A stretch of DNA of 41,237 nucleotides from Pseudomonadota bacterium (GCA_021851345.1 JAJZEQ010000231.1:1-41237), one strand, 5' to 3'; numbered from the stretch's first letter, positions 7,366 to 16,673 are shown. Made by a program: numbers and translations. The notes: generated from the letters alone by a model not told the origin.

Positions 7366-8364
7366 ATGCTAAATGATAAATCGATACTGATTACCGGCGG
7401 CACCGGGTCGTTCGGGCACACTTTCGTTCCGCTCACGCTGGCGAAATACAACCCGCGCCGCCTAGTCATCTTCTCGCGCGATGAAATGAAGCAGTGGGAG
7501 ATGGCCAAATTGTATGGCGATGACAAGCGTGTGCGCTTCTTCATCGGCGATGTCCGCGACAAGGACCGTCTTGCGCGCGCGCTCCATGGCGTCGACTTCG
7601 TTGTGCATGCGGCGGCCACCAAGATCGTGCCCACGGCGGAATACAACCCTTTCGAGTGCGTCAAGACCAACATCATCGGCCCGATGAACCTGATCGATGC
7701 GTGTATCGATCAGGGCGTGCAGCGGGTTGTTGCCTTGTCCACGGACAAGGCCAGCAGCCCGGCCAACCTGTATGGCGCCACCAAGCTGGCATCGGACAAG
7801 CTGTTCGTTGCGGGCAACGCTTATGCCGGTGGACACGAAACCCGTTTCGGAGTGGTACGTTACGGCAATGTCATGGGGTCGCGCGGTTCGGTGATTCCCT
7901 TCTTTCTTTCGATAGCCAACAAAGGCGTGCTGCCGATCACCGATCCGCGCATGACCCGATTCATGATCACCCTGGAGCAGGGCGTAGACTTGGTCTGGCA
8001 TGCTTTTGAGGATATGGTCGGCGGCGAAATATATGTGAAGAAAATCCCCTCCATGAAAGTGACCGATATTGCCACGGCGGTTGCACCTGGTGCCCGCCAT
8101 GACATCGTCGGCATCCGTCCCGGAGAAAAGCTTCACGAGCAGATGATCAGCCCGGAGGATGCGCATCACACTTACGAATATGACGAGCACTACAAGATTC
8201 TGCCGGCGATCCACAGTTGGAGTTCAGACCCGGCCCGCATCAAAAATGGGCAAAAAGTTGCGCCCGATTTCACCTACTGCTCAGACAACAATTCTGACTG
8301 GATGAGCGCGGACACCTTGCGCGTATGGATAGAACAGAATCGTGCCAAGGTTGGCAATATCTGA
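7366..8364 (+). CDS. pseB: UDP-N-acetylglucosamine 4,6-dehydratase (inverting)
   Basis: First enzyme of CMP-pseudaminic acid synthesis. It makes UDP-2-acetamido-2,6-dideoxy-beta-L-arabino-hexos-4-ulose from UDP-GlcNAc, with C5 inversion. It is an SDR of the FlaA1/PseB type: Rossmann loop TGGTGSFGHTF, FSRDEMKQWEM, the catalytic Asp127-Lys128 in LSTDKASSPANLYGATK and Tyr136-x3-Lys140 in the same run, then RYGNVMGSRGSVIPFF. The 332-residue length is typical. GGAAGG lies seven bases before the ATG. Genes pseB to pseI follow with gaps of at most four bases, so they form one operon. Confidence 0.96.
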   Translation: MLNDKSILITGGTGSFGHTFVPLTLAKYNPRRLVIFSRDEMKQWEMAKLYGDDKRVRFFIGDVRDKDRLARALHGVDFVVHAAATKIVPTAEYNPFECVKTNIIGPMNLIDACIDQGVQRVVALSTDKASSPANLYGATKLASDKLFVAGNAYAGGHETRFGVVRYGNVMGSRGSVIPFFLSIANKGVLPITDPRMTRFMITLEQGVDLVWHAFEDMVGGEIYVKKIPSMKVTDIATAVAPGARHDIVGIRPGEKLHEQMISPEDAHHTYEYDEHYKILPAIHSWSSDPARIKNGQKVAPDFTYCSDNNSDWMSADTLRVWIEQNRAKVGNI

Positions 8365-8368
8365 AACG

Positions 8369-9529
8369 ATGATTCCCTACGGCCGCCAAGACATCTCTGA
8401 GTCCGACATCCAGGCGGTGGTGGATGTGCTGCGCTCGGATTTCCTCACCCAGGGTCCTGCAGTGCCCGCCTTTGAAAAAGCAGTGGCTGACTACTGTGGT
8501 GTTGGGCATGCGGTGGCGGTCAACAGCGCTACCTCTGCACTGCACATTGCCTGCCTGACACTGGGGGTAAGCAAGGGTGACGTCGTCTGGACCAGCCCGA
8601 TCACCTTCGTGGCCAGTGCGAACTGCGCGCTATATTGTGGTGCGGATGTCGATTTTGTGGACATAGACCCGCACACTTACAACCTGAGCACGGAACGCTT
8701 GGCAGAAAAATTGGCGCAGGCGGAAAAATCGGGACGTTTGCCCAAAGTGGTCATCCCGGTACACCTGTGCGGCCAACCCTGTGACATGGCTGGTATCCAT
8801 GCCCTGAGCCAGCGTTATGGATTCAAAATCATCGAAGATGCCTCGCATGCCATCGGCGGCAAATATCGGGACGAACCTATTGGCAATTGCCGCTACAGTG
8901 ATATCACCGTATTCAGTTTTCACCCGGTCAAGATCATCACCACCGGCGAAGGCGGCATGGCGCTGACCAAAGATGCACAATCAGCTAGGCACATGCAGTT
9001 GTTGCGCAGCCACGGCATCACCCGCGACGAGAGCGAGATGACCCATGTGCCGGATGGTCCGTGGTACTACCAGCAGATAGCACTGGGGTTCAATTACCGC
9101 ATGACCGATATTCAAGCCGCTTTGGGTTTGAGCCAGATGCAGCGGCTGGATGACTTCGTCGCCAAGCGCCACGCCATCGCCAAGCGTTACGATCAACTGT
9201 TGGCTGATCTGCCGGTGATCACGCCCTGGCGGCACCCGTACGGCTATTCAGGCATGCATCTTTATGTGATTTGCCTCAAACTCAACCAAATCGGCAAGAC
9301 TCGACGCGGGGTTTTCGAAGCGCTGCGCGCTGCGGGTATAGGCGTGAACCTGCATTACATACCGGTGTACCGCCAACCGTATTACGTAAACTTGGGTTTC
9401 AAGGACGGACTCTGTCCTGAGGCGGAACAGTATTACACCGAAGCGATCAGTTTGCCGATGTATCCAGGATTAACGGATGAACAGCAAGATCAGGTAGTGT
9501 CGACATTGCGAAAGGCGGTTAGCGCATGA
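8369..9529 (+). CDS. pseC: UDP-4-amino-4,6-dideoxy-N-acetyl-beta-L-altrosamine transaminase
   Basis: PLP-dependent aminotransferase of the DegT/DnrJ/EryC1 family. It adds the C4 amino group from glutamate to the PseB product. The start IPYGRQDISESDIQAVVDVL and the SDFLTQGPAVPAFE motif are characteristic of PseC. The PLP-binding lysine is Lys188 in FSFHPVKIITTGEGG, and the SHAIGGKY segment precedes it. Length is 386 residues. The ATG at 8369 begins four bases after the pseB stop; an upstream in-frame ATG at 8342 would overlap pseB and add residues not found in the family. The end overlaps pseF by four bases. Confidence 0.95.
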   Translation: MIPYGRQDISESDIQAVVDVLRSDFLTQGPAVPAFEKAVADYCGVGHAVAVNSATSALHIACLTLGVSKGDVVWTSPITFVASANCALYCGADVDFVDIDPHTYNLSTERLAEKLAQAEKSGRLPKVVIPVHLCGQPCDMAGIHALSQRYGFKIIEDASHAIGGKYRDEPIGNCRYSDITVFSFHPVKIITTGEGGMALTKDAQSARHMQLLRSHGITRDESEMTHVPDGPWYYQQIALGFNYRMTDIQAALGLSQMQRLDDFVAKRHAIAKRYDQLLADLPVITPWRHPYGYSGMHLYVICLKLNQIGKTRRGVFEALRAAGIGVNLHYIPVYRQPYYVNLGFKDGLCPEAEQYYTEAISLPMYPGLTDEQQDQVVSTLRKAVSA

Positions 9530-10221
9530 GAATCGCTGTGATTCCTGCGCGCGGTGGTAGCAAGCGTATTCCACGCAAGAACATTAAGCCGTTTGCAGGC
9601 AAGCCGATGATTGCCTGGTCGATTGAAGTGGCAAAAGCTTCGGGTTTGTTTGATCGCGTTTTTGTTTCTACGGATGATGCAGAGATCGCAGAGCTGGCTA
9701 AACAATGGGGTGCAGAGGTACCTTTCATGCGGCCGGACGAATTGTCTAATGACTATGCCGGAACCACCGAAGTCATCTCCCATGCAACGCAATGGGCTTT
9801 AGAACAAGGACTCGATGTGGATGCGGTGTGCTGCATTTATGCGACAGCGCCTTTTGTTCAGGTGGCTGATCTCATGCGGGGATTGGAAGTCCTTGAGTCG
9901 GGTGATTGGGCTTACGCATTCACCGTAACCGATTTTGCCGCCCCGATATTTCGTTCATTCAAACAGACCGCCGAGGGGGAAATAGAAATGTTCTTCCCGG
10001 AACATTTTTTGACTCGCTCGCAGGACTTGCCGACAGTACTGCATGATGCCGGACAATTTTACTGGGGTCGACCATCAGCCTGGATAGAGGGTAAACGCAT
10101 TTTTGACAGGCACTCCACTCCGGTTGTGATACCACGCTGGCGCGTACAGGATATTGATACTCAGGAAGACTGGGTGCGGGCGGAGATTCTTGCGCCGATC
10201 ATCATGGGCAGAAAGATTTAG
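9526..10221 (+). CDS. pseF: Pseudaminic acid cytidylyltransferase
   Basis: Activates pseudaminic acid with CTP to CMP-pseudaminic acid, the last step of the pathway. It belongs to the acylneuraminate cytidylyltransferase family: AVIPARGGSKRIPRKNIK is the CTP-binding signature, followed by PMIAWSIEVA, FVSTDDAEIAELA and ATAPFVQ. The 231-residue length is normal for PseF. It overlaps pseC as ATGA and stops two bases before the next gene. In this operon it comes before the genes for the steps that feed it, which is common in pse loci. Confidence 0.95.
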   Translation: MRIAVIPARGGSKRIPRKNIKPFAGKPMIAWSIEVAKASGLFDRVFVSTDDAEIAELAKQWGAEVPFMRPDELSNDYAGTTEVISHATQWALEQGLDVDAVCCIYATAPFVQVADLMRGLEVLESGDWAYAFTVTDFAAPIFRSFKQTAEGEIEMFFPEHFLTRSQDLPTVLHDAGQFYWGRPSAWIEGKRIFDRHSTPVVIPRWRVQDIDTQEDWVRAEILAPIIMGRKI

Positions 10222-10223
10222 GG

Positions 10224-11741
10224 ATGGTCGCGCAAAACATTGCATTCCGAGTAGATGCCTCCAGCCAAATCGGCACGGGGCACTTCATGCGCTGCCTGAC
10301 CTTGGCGGACAGATTGAAACAGCGTGGCGCACAGATTCGCTTCGTCAGCCGCCACCTGCCTGAACACTTGCGCAGCATGTTGGCGGTAAAAGGACATGAG
10401 TTTGCATTGCTTGATAGCGCCAAAAATGATGTGGCAATGGATGAGCTTGCACATGCCCACTGGCTTGGGGTCAGTCAGGCGCAGGATGCAGCGGATACCG
10501 TAAAGGCATTGTCCGATGGGTCTTGGGATTGGCTCATCGTTGATCACTACGCGCTGGACTCCCGTTGGGAGTCTATGCTCCGGCAGTCGGCCAAGAAGAT
10601 TCTGGCTATCGATGACATCGCTGACCGCCAGCATGATTGCGACATATTGCTGGATCAAAATCTCTATGCGGATATGGAAACCCGATACAACGGTAAAGTC
10701 TCTGCGCATTGCCAATTGTTGCTTGGCCCGCACTATGCTTTGCTGCGAGACGAATTCAGGAAACTGCACGAGCAGGCCAAGCCGCGCACAGGGCCGGTCA
10801 AGCGAGTGCTGGTGTTTTTTGGCGGCGTGGATGCCGACAACTTCACGGGACGCGCGATTGAAGTGCAGGCCGAGATTGATCTTGCGGATATCCGTGTCGA
10901 TGTGGTGATAGGCGCAGAGCACCCTTGCCGCGAACAAATCAAAGTAGCATGTGTACAGCATGGATTCATTTGCCATATACAAACCGACAAGATGGCGGAG
11001 CTGATGGTGGCAGCCGATCTGGCGATTGGCGCAGGGGGCATTGCAACGTGGGAGCGTTGCTGCCTGGGACTGCCCACTTTGGTATTTTGCGCGGCAGACA
11101 ACCAGCAAAAACAGGTGGCAGATGCAGCACAGGAAGGGTTGCTGTACTTTCCAGAAATTCAAGAAGATTTGAAGTTCACGATTCAAAGACATGCTCGGGC
11201 ACTAATCGAGAATGGTTATATAAGACATCATATCTCCCGCAATTGCTTGCAAGCTGTAGATGGCCGGGGGGTGTTACGGGTCGTCGCAAGCATGGCGTCT
11301 GCTGGGATTGAGATTCGGTTGGCGACACCGGATGATTCAGAGAAACTGTTTAACTGGCGCAATCACCCCGGCATCAGAGAAGTTTCACGAAACACTGATG
11401 TGATTGCGTGGCAGGAACACCAAAAGTGGTTCGCTTCGGTACTGTCCAATTCAAAAAAATGGCTGCTCATTGGCGAAAAGGCAGGGGTGCCCATAGGAGT
11501 CGTTCGTTTCGATGCAAAGGATGACGAAGCGGAAGTCTCGATATACCTTACCCCGGAAAAGGCATCATCCGGCCTTGGGCTGGATTTATTGCACAGTGCC
11601 GAGCGTTGGCTGGCAGCGAAACATCCAGAGACCCGCATAATTCATGCTCAAGTGCTTGGTGAGAATGACCGTTCAATGAAATTCTTTATCAAGGCTGGAT
11701 ACAAAATGAAATCCGCCGATTACTCAAAAAGGCTGCATTGA
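10224..11741 (+). CDS. pseG: Fused UDP-sugar hydrolase (PseG) and GNAT N-acetyltransferase (PseH-like)
   Basis: A 505-residue two-domain protein. Residues 1 to about 345 match PseG, the GT-B-like hydrolase that removes UDP from UDP-2,4-diacetamido-2,4,6-trideoxy-beta-L-altropyranose. Support comes from the GTGH loop with His20, the VDHYALDSRWE segment, and GAGGIATWERCCLGLPTL around residue 268. Residues about 361 to 500 form a GNAT domain: RLATPDDSEKLFNWRNHP at its start, IYLTPEKASSGLGLDLL as the acetyl-CoA loop region, and NDRSMKFFIKAGYK near the end. This fits PseH, which acetylates the PseC product. No separate pseH is seen, so the fusion supplies both consecutive steps. The two genes are often separate, though fused forms are known. 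Confidence 0.9.
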   Translation: MVAQNIAFRVDASSQIGTGHFMRCLTLADRLKQRGAQIRFVSRHLPEHLRSMLAVKGHEFALLDSAKNDVAMDELAHAHWLGVSQAQDAADTVKALSDGSWDWLIVDHYALDSRWESMLRQSAKKILAIDDIADRQHDCDILLDQNLYADMETRYNGKVSAHCQLLLGPHYALLRDEFRKLHEQAKPRTGPVKRVLVFFGGVDADNFTGRAIEVQAEIDLADIRVDVVIGAEHPCREQIKVACVQHGFICHIQTDKMAELMVAADLAIGAGGIATWERCCLGLPTLVFCAADNQQKQVADAAQEGLLYFPEIQEDLKFTIQRHARALIENGYIRHHISRNCLQAVDGRGVLRVVASMASAGIEIRLATPDDSEKLFNWRNHPGIREVSRNTDVIAWQEHQKWFASVLSNSKKWLLIGEKAGVPIGVVRFDAKDDEAEVSIYLTPEKASSGLGLDLLHSAERWLAAKHPETRIIHAQVLGENDRSMKFFIKAGYKMKSADYSKRLH

Positions 11742-11743
11742 AT

Positions 11744-12799
11744 ATGACTGGATCAATCAGGATCGCTGACAAACTTATCGGACAAACCGAGGCTCCTTTA
11801 ATCATTGCCGAGATGTCCGGCAACCATAACCGTTCGCTGGAACGCGCGCTGGAAATCATCGAGGCGGCAGCCAAAACCGGCGCCCATGCGCTGAAGATTC
11901 AGACCTATACGCCCGACACCATGACGATCGACCTGGATGAGCGTGAGTTTCATATTAGCGACCCCAACAGTCTGTGGGCGGGCACTTCGCTTTATAAACT
12001 TTACGGTGAGGCGTATACACCTTGGGAGTGGCACAAGCCGATATTTGATCGGGCGCGCGAACTGGGCATCATCGCTTTCAGTACACCGTTCGATGACACG
12101 GCGGTGGATTTCCTCGAAAGCCTAGACGTTCCGTGCTACAAGATCGCTTCGTTCGAGAATACCGACCTGCCACTGATTCGCCGCGTGGCTGCTACCGGAA
12201 AGCCGTTGATCATCTCCACCGGCATGGCCACGGTGGCCGAGCTGGATGAAACTGTGCGAACCGCGCGGGAGGCGGGTTGCAAGGACCTGATCCTGCTCAA
12301 ATGTACCAGTACCTACCCGGCCACCGCAGCAAACACCAACATCCTGACCATTCCACATCTGCGCGAGTTGTTCGATTGCGAAGTGGGTTTGTCCGACCAC
12401 ACGATGGGCGTGGGCGTTTCGGTGGCCAGCGTGGCGTTAGGGGCAACCGTCATCGAAAAGCACTTCACGCTCGATCGCGCCGATGGCGGGGTGGACAGTA
12501 CCTTCTCCATGGAACCCGCCGAGATGGCGCAGCTCGTGGTGGAAACCGAGCGTGCGTGGCGGGCGCTTGGGCGAGTGAGCTATGGTGCAACCGAGGCGGA
12601 GAAAAAATCTGTGGTGTTCCGCCGCTCGCTCTACGTCGTACAAGATATGAAGGCGGGGGAAGTGCTGACGCGCGAAAATCTGCGCGCGATCAGACCGGGG
12701 CTCGGTCTGCCCACCAAATTCATCGAGCAGCTGCTAGGCAAGCGTATTGCCCGCGATGCGAAGCGCGGAACTGCGGTTACATGGGATTTGCTCGGGTGA
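11744..12799 (+). CDS. pseI: Pseudaminic acid synthase
   Basis: Condenses 2,4-diacetamido-2,4,6-trideoxy-L-altrose with phosphoenolpyruvate to give pseudaminic acid. It belongs to the NeuB family, with a TIM barrel followed by an SAF domain. Visible marks are IIAEMSGNHNRSLERALEII, ALKIQTYTPDTMTID, the STGMATVAEL motif, LLKCTSTYPA and GLSDHTMGVGV. The C-terminal antifreeze-like SAF domain begins near RRSLYVVQDMKAGEVLTREN. The ATG at 11744 is used, giving 351 residues; a TTG at 11738 overlapping the previous stop is an alternative. With PseB, C, F and the PseG/PseH fusion this completes the pathway. Confidence 0.95.
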   Translation: MTGSIRIADKLIGQTEAPLIIAEMSGNHNRSLERALEIIEAAAKTGAHALKIQTYTPDTMTIDLDEREFHISDPNSLWAGTSLYKLYGEAYTPWEWHKPIFDRARELGIIAFSTPFDDTAVDFLESLDVPCYKIASFENTDLPLIRRVAATGKPLIISTGMATVAELDETVRTAREAGCKDLILLKCTSTYPATAANTNILTIPHLRELFDCEVGLSDHTMGVGVSVASVALGATVIEKHFTLDRADGGVDSTFSMEPAEMAQLVVETERAWRALGRVSYGATEAEKKSVVFRRSLYVVQDMKAGEVLTRENLRAIRPGLGLPTKFIEQLLGKRIARDAKRGTAVTWDLLG

Positions 12800-12804
12800 A
12801 TCTT

Positions 12805-14412
12805 ATGGTGCGGATGATCAAGAGATGGCTGCTGTTCCCATACATCCTGTCCGGATTGCTGGTGCCAAATTCCCATGAAAAGAGTGTATATCAGTATTTC
12901 AAGAAAATGCACCGGCCAGCTTCAGGCACCAGGGATGTGGTACTGGTGCAGTGCGTCGAAGACATATACTACTTTTCATTGTTCGGACGGGTGATCACCT
13001 CCTTGCGCGAACAATGCCCCATTCGCGTCGAACAGTTTGTGCTGAACAGTCTGCGATCGGGGGAATCCGGTTCCCTGAAGGGATTTTTGCACGTCCGATT
13101 CATTAATGGACTGGTGGGAAAAAAATGGGTAGGTCTGTACAAGTCATTTTGTGACTGCGTCGGTTATCGCAGTACCGGCTTGAGATTTCCGTTCGGCGAT
13201 GCAATAGACGCATTTAGGGCGGTTAAATGTTGGCGCGGCCTGTATAACAATGATGCGCTTAATTCCCTTGCCATAGATGAGGTTCCAGTAGGTGATTTGG
13301 TAAATGACTCATACTTGCGCTTCAAGCCCGCGGCCACCGTTGATCTTGAAGATACTTATTTGTGGCTTATAATCTGGCAGGCTTACCGCGACATACGCCG
13401 GGCAAAATATTATTTTCCCCGAGTCAGGCCAAAACTGTTTTTAACTTCTTATAGCAGCTATATTCAGCATGGCATAGCGGTGCGTGTTGCATTGCAGCAT
13501 GGCGTCCGGGTGTTCTCGTTTGGCAATTACCAGGAACCCGCGAAAGAACTGACACTGACGGATTGGACGCATACCAAAAATACGGATGATTATGCGGATA
13601 GGTTTTCCATGCTGGAAAATCATGATCAGAAACTCGCAGAAGCCGAGGCTGCCTTGGCGGCACGCATGTCAGGGACAATTGATAGCGCCACCGCGTACAT
13701 GAAAAAATCCGCCTATGCTGAAACCGAGGAGCCGGTGCCTGATGTGCGAGGTGCCGCAGTTATTTTTTTGCACGACTTCTTTGATAGCCCGCATGTGTAC
13801 CGGGATATGGTGTTTCCGGACTTTTGGGAATGGGCATGTTTCACTATTGAAACTCTCGAGCAAGCTAACACCCACTTCTTTATCAAGCCGCACCCCAATC
13901 AGATCGACTTGAGCAGTGGTGTCCTCAATGATCTGATACGTCGGTATCCAGCTATTCGAATGATCTCGCCTAATATCACCAATAAACAGTTGGCCCAGGC
14001 GGGGTTGGCTTGCGCAGTGACTGTTTATGGAACTGTTGCCCACGAAATGGCCTATCTTGGGGTGCCGACGATAGGCTGTGGAGATAACCCGCACATCAGT
14101 TTTGATTTTTGTAAAACGGCAAAGAACAAAACCGAATACGCCGAGTTGTTAAAAGAATCAGGCCAATTGAATTTTGATAAACCGGCAATGAAACGGCAAA
14201 GCCTGATTTTTTACTATATGCACAATTTGAATTCAGGTGCCGAAGAAAAATCGCTGCTGGATGCGGTTGCAAAGTTGCGCAATGACTGCGGTGATCCTGC
14301 ATTAAACAATCAAATGTTGGATGAATCGTTGGGGAATATTTCAGCGCTGCGTGGTTTTAATGCTTTCATTTCCGGATTGGCTGGAGTTATTACAACAAAC
14401 GAGCATGCTTGA
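12805..14412 (+). CDS. Putative capsule/surface glycan GT-B-type glycosyltransferase
   Basis: A protein of about 535 residues, not closely recognised. The C-terminal half has features of GT-B or capsule-synthesis type transferases: HFFIKPHPNQID (a conserved KPHP segment), then AVTVYGTVAHEMAYLGVPTI with a GxxxxE-like nucleotide-sugar site, then GCGDNPH. The N-terminal half, with VVLVQCVEDIYYFSLFGRVI, is diverged. It follows pseI by a few bases; start choices are the GTG at 12796, ATG 12805 or ATG 12814, with GGGTGA upstream of 12805. Given its place right after the pse operon, a role in transferring pseudaminic acid or a neighbouring sugar is a reasonable inference, but it is not shown by the sequence. 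Confidence 0.65.
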   Translation: MVRMIKRWLLFPYILSGLLVPNSHEKSVYQYFKKMHRPASGTRDVVLVQCVEDIYYFSLFGRVITSLREQCPIRVEQFVLNSLRSGESGSLKGFLHVRFINGLVGKKWVGLYKSFCDCVGYRSTGLRFPFGDAIDAFRAVKCWRGLYNNDALNSLAIDEVPVGDLVNDSYLRFKPAATVDLEDTYLWLIIWQAYRDIRRAKYYFPRVRPKLFLTSYSSYIQHGIAVRVALQHGVRVFSFGNYQEPAKELTLTDWTHTKNTDDYADRFSMLENHDQKLAEAEAALAARMSGTIDSATAYMKKSAYAETEEPVPDVRGAAVIFLHDFFDSPHVYRDMVFPDFWEWACFTIETLEQANTHFFIKPHPNQIDLSSGVLNDLIRRYPAIRMISPNITNKQLAQAGLACAVTVYGTVAHEMAYLGVPTIGCGDNPHISFDFCKTAKNKTEYAELLKESGQLNFDKPAMKRQSLIFYYMHNLNSGAEEKSLLDAVAKLRNDCGDPALNNQMLDESLGNISALRGFNAFISGLAGVITTNEHA

Positions 14413-14427
14413 TATCAGGAGCAAACC

Positions 14428-15663
14428 ATGAGTACGACTAATTATCTGGAAGAAAATTATTCAAGCCACCCGGCCTTTTCTTTCCCGGGAAAACCATATC
14501 GGATCGATTTAGCCAAATTAGCTGCTTTCGATACAAACTACAAATCTGTTGCCAATGGCGGTCTTGAGGAAGATGCGCTATTTGAAGCTGCAAAGATTAA
14601 ATTGGCAGCGCAAGCCAATGAAATTTTTGGTGAGATGAGGTTGCAAACCAATGACGAATATGAACGCATGTTTCTGGATGAATTGGAAGGCCAGTCTCTC
14701 AGGCTGCTTAATGAAGAACTTGGCTATTATCAATTGGCAAACAAGTCCAAATATCAGGAAAGGAGTCAAGAAGCGCGTGTGACGGCACTGAAGACAGATC
14801 GCCATTTCTTTGGTGAGATTGGTGCAGCCGCCGTTTCCAGGATTATGGATATCAGTTCGGCCGAGATTAATGAATTTCGGAGCCGGGCGGCGCAAGGGCA
14901 GCTTAAGCGTGAAGACCTGAGTGCAAACAGTGTCCCAATCGTAGGTCAGATTGTCGAGATATTGAACGATGAATTTAGAGCCCAGGGCGTACTGGGTACA
15001 GTAAGCGCCTACATGGGTTTTGATTGTCGAGTTGGCGGGCTAGCCATTGAGCTAAGTGTCCCGCAAGCCACTTGGTGGCGGGATACGTTGGATACATCCG
15101 TGCCTCCTAAAACGATGTATGCCCACGTCGATGAATCGATAATATACCCAAAAGCTATCGTTTATCTTTCAAATGTTACGACAGCCAACGGTCCGACCTC
15201 TTGTTATCCGGGTGTCTATGAGGAACTTCACCTGAACGCCCTTCAAGAAATCATTGGACGTGTGTTGAACTACCCGGGTCATCTGGAGGATTCAGTTCTC
15301 AAAGACTACTACGGCAAGTCATATCATCAGACTATGAGTTCAAGTCGTTTTCGGCAGCACTTTATGAGGCTTCCAGCGGAACTTCGTTTTAACTCCCACA
15401 TGGGTTGGGACGTAGTTCCGGGTTCTGAAACAGAACAAAAATTCATGGATCGCGAACGGGTGATGACAGGGGCAGCGGGTACTTATATAGTTTTCGATGG
15501 GGGACGATTATTTCATCGGGGTGGAATGGTGGTAAGTGGAGAGAGAATTGCCTTGCAGGTTATTTTCGCGCCGGCTATCTCTACGCCAAATCCGAGTCTA
15601 TACCGGAAAATTATTTCGCTTCCTCGCGGAATCGTATCGAAAATATGGAGACTGATTAAATGA
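14428..15663 (+). CDS. Phytanoyl-CoA dioxygenase-like / 2OG-Fe(II) oxygenase-like protein
   Basis: A 411-residue protein. The C-terminal half shows a plausible non-haem iron site: His233-x-Asp235 in YAHVDESIIYPKAIVYLS and a distal His363 in DGGRLFHRGGMV, with Arg373 in SGERIALQVIF placed as a 2-oxoglutarate anchor. The spacing and the surrounding strands fit the PhyH-like branch of 2OG-Fe(II) oxygenases. The N-terminal 200 residues are mostly helical and not recognised. The start has AGGAG nine bases upstream. It overlaps the following FkbM gene by four bases, so it belongs to the glycan operon. The likely role is oxidation of a sugar, acyl group or lipid carrier of the glycan; the substrate is unknown. 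Confidence 0.65.
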   Translation: MSTTNYLEENYSSHPAFSFPGKPYRIDLAKLAAFDTNYKSVANGGLEEDALFEAAKIKLAAQANEIFGEMRLQTNDEYERMFLDELEGQSLRLLNEELGYYQLANKSKYQERSQEARVTALKTDRHFFGEIGAAAVSRIMDISSAEINEFRSRAAQGQLKREDLSANSVPIVGQIVEILNDEFRAQGVLGTVSAYMGFDCRVGGLAIELSVPQATWWRDTLDTSVPPKTMYAHVDESIIYPKAIVYLSNVTTANGPTSCYPGVYEELHLNALQEIIGRVLNYPGHLEDSVLKDYYGKSYHQTMSSSRFRQHFMRLPAELRFNSHMGWDVVPGSETEQKFMDRERVMTGAAGTYIVFDGGRLFHRGGMVVSGERIALQVIFAPAISTPNPSLYRKIISLPRGIVSKIWRLIK

Positions 15664-16622
15664 GTTCATGGACTTTAATAAAACGCATAATTCCAAAACC
15701 GGTCAAGCGGTTCCTCAGGCGTTTCATCAAGGTAAAAACGACACCGAACTATTTTGTTCAAACAGTCAGTCCCTGCTTGCCGGAATCAATTTGCATAGAC
15801 GTTGGCGCATCCTACTACCCTCATGTGAATTGGTTTGTTTTCTTGGAGTCGGCGCATATACAATGGATCGCAGTTGAGCCTAATGAAAGTAACATCAGGT
15901 ACATTAATTCCTGGGCATGGCCGTCTAAAGTGAAGGCCATCACGACTGGATTGAGCAGAGAGGGTGGCAAGAAAACACTATATGTGACTAATGTAGACAG
16001 CGGCTCAAGCCTGCTCGAACCCGTAATTCCAGAAGCCATGAAGCATCGTGTAAAGAAATCAGGGATTGACTATTTTTTCCCTGTGCGAACCGTCGAGATC
16101 GACACAATAACCTTGCGCGATGTGATCAAAGCGGAATCACCCGAGCCACCAATCTTCGTCAAGCTTGACACTCAAGGAACAGAACTATCGATTTTGCAGG
16201 GAGCTCATGAGTATTTTTTGAAAAATCGAATCGTCGGTATCGAGATGGAGAGTACGTTATTAGCTCAGTCGTTATATCAAGGCTCGGGAAAATTCTGGGA
16301 AGCGTGCCAATATCTGGAGCAAATGGGCTTTGAACTTCTGGACATCAATCCCATCAGGGCACCATCCGAATTTGGCAATAAGTTAACACTGGGTAAGTGC
16401 CACCTCAACGAATGCGATGCAGTTTTTGCATTGCGTCGCGATGTCACCAAAACACTGCCGGTGGAATACCGCGTCGCACTCTTGGGATTCTATCTGACCA
16501 ATAAATTACTTGAAGAAGGATTGTCGTTACTTGAAGGGGACGACGAAGTTCAAGCTTACTTCGCTTCCAGGCAGCTTGATATAGCCAAACTATCAAAACA
16601 CATCCTAGGTCTTCTTGCATGA
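15660..16622 (+). CDS. FkbM-family methyltransferase
   Basis: A 320-residue SAM-dependent O-methyltransferase of the FkbM type. The SAM-binding start is ICIDVGASYYPHVNWF, followed by WIAVEPNESNIRYIN, and the FVKLDTQGTELSILQGA motif is the family hallmark. The C-terminal 60 residues (from about PVEYRVALLGFYL) form an extra helical extension. The start overlaps the oxygenase stop as ATGA. In glycan loci these enzymes usually methylate sugar hydroxyls. Its pairing with the upstream oxygenase suggests successive modification of one residue, but this is inference. Confidence 0.85.
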   Translation: MSSWTLIKRIIPKPVKRFLRRFIKVKTTPNYFVQTVSPCLPESICIDVGASYYPHVNWFVFLESAHIQWIAVEPNESNIRYINSWAWPSKVKAITTGLSREGGKKTLYVTNVDSGSSLLEPVIPEAMKHRVKKSGIDYFFPVRTVEIDTITLRDVIKAESPEPPIFVKLDTQGTELSILQGAHEYFLKNRIVGIEMESTLLAQSLYQGSGKFWEACQYLEQMGFELLDINPIRAPSEFGNKLTLGKCHLNECDAVFALRRDVTKTLPVEYRVALLGFYLTNKLLEEGLSLLEGDDEVQAYFASRQLDIAKLSKHILGLLA

Positions 16623-16673
16623 AGAAGACTTATAACAACCCGCACAAATGTGGCGAGTAAACGGAATCACCTT

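Noticed and set aside
7128-7376. 82-codon open frame between the MarR-type gene and pseB
   Set aside because: No family features or ribosome-binding site, and it overlaps the pseB start. The gap probably carries the pse promoter, though I could not identify one.
12277-12780. Apparent 170-codon N-terminal extension of the transferase at 12805
   Set aside because: It is the wrong frame of pseI. The residues are Arg- and Ala-rich shadow sequence and the gene proper starts around 12805.
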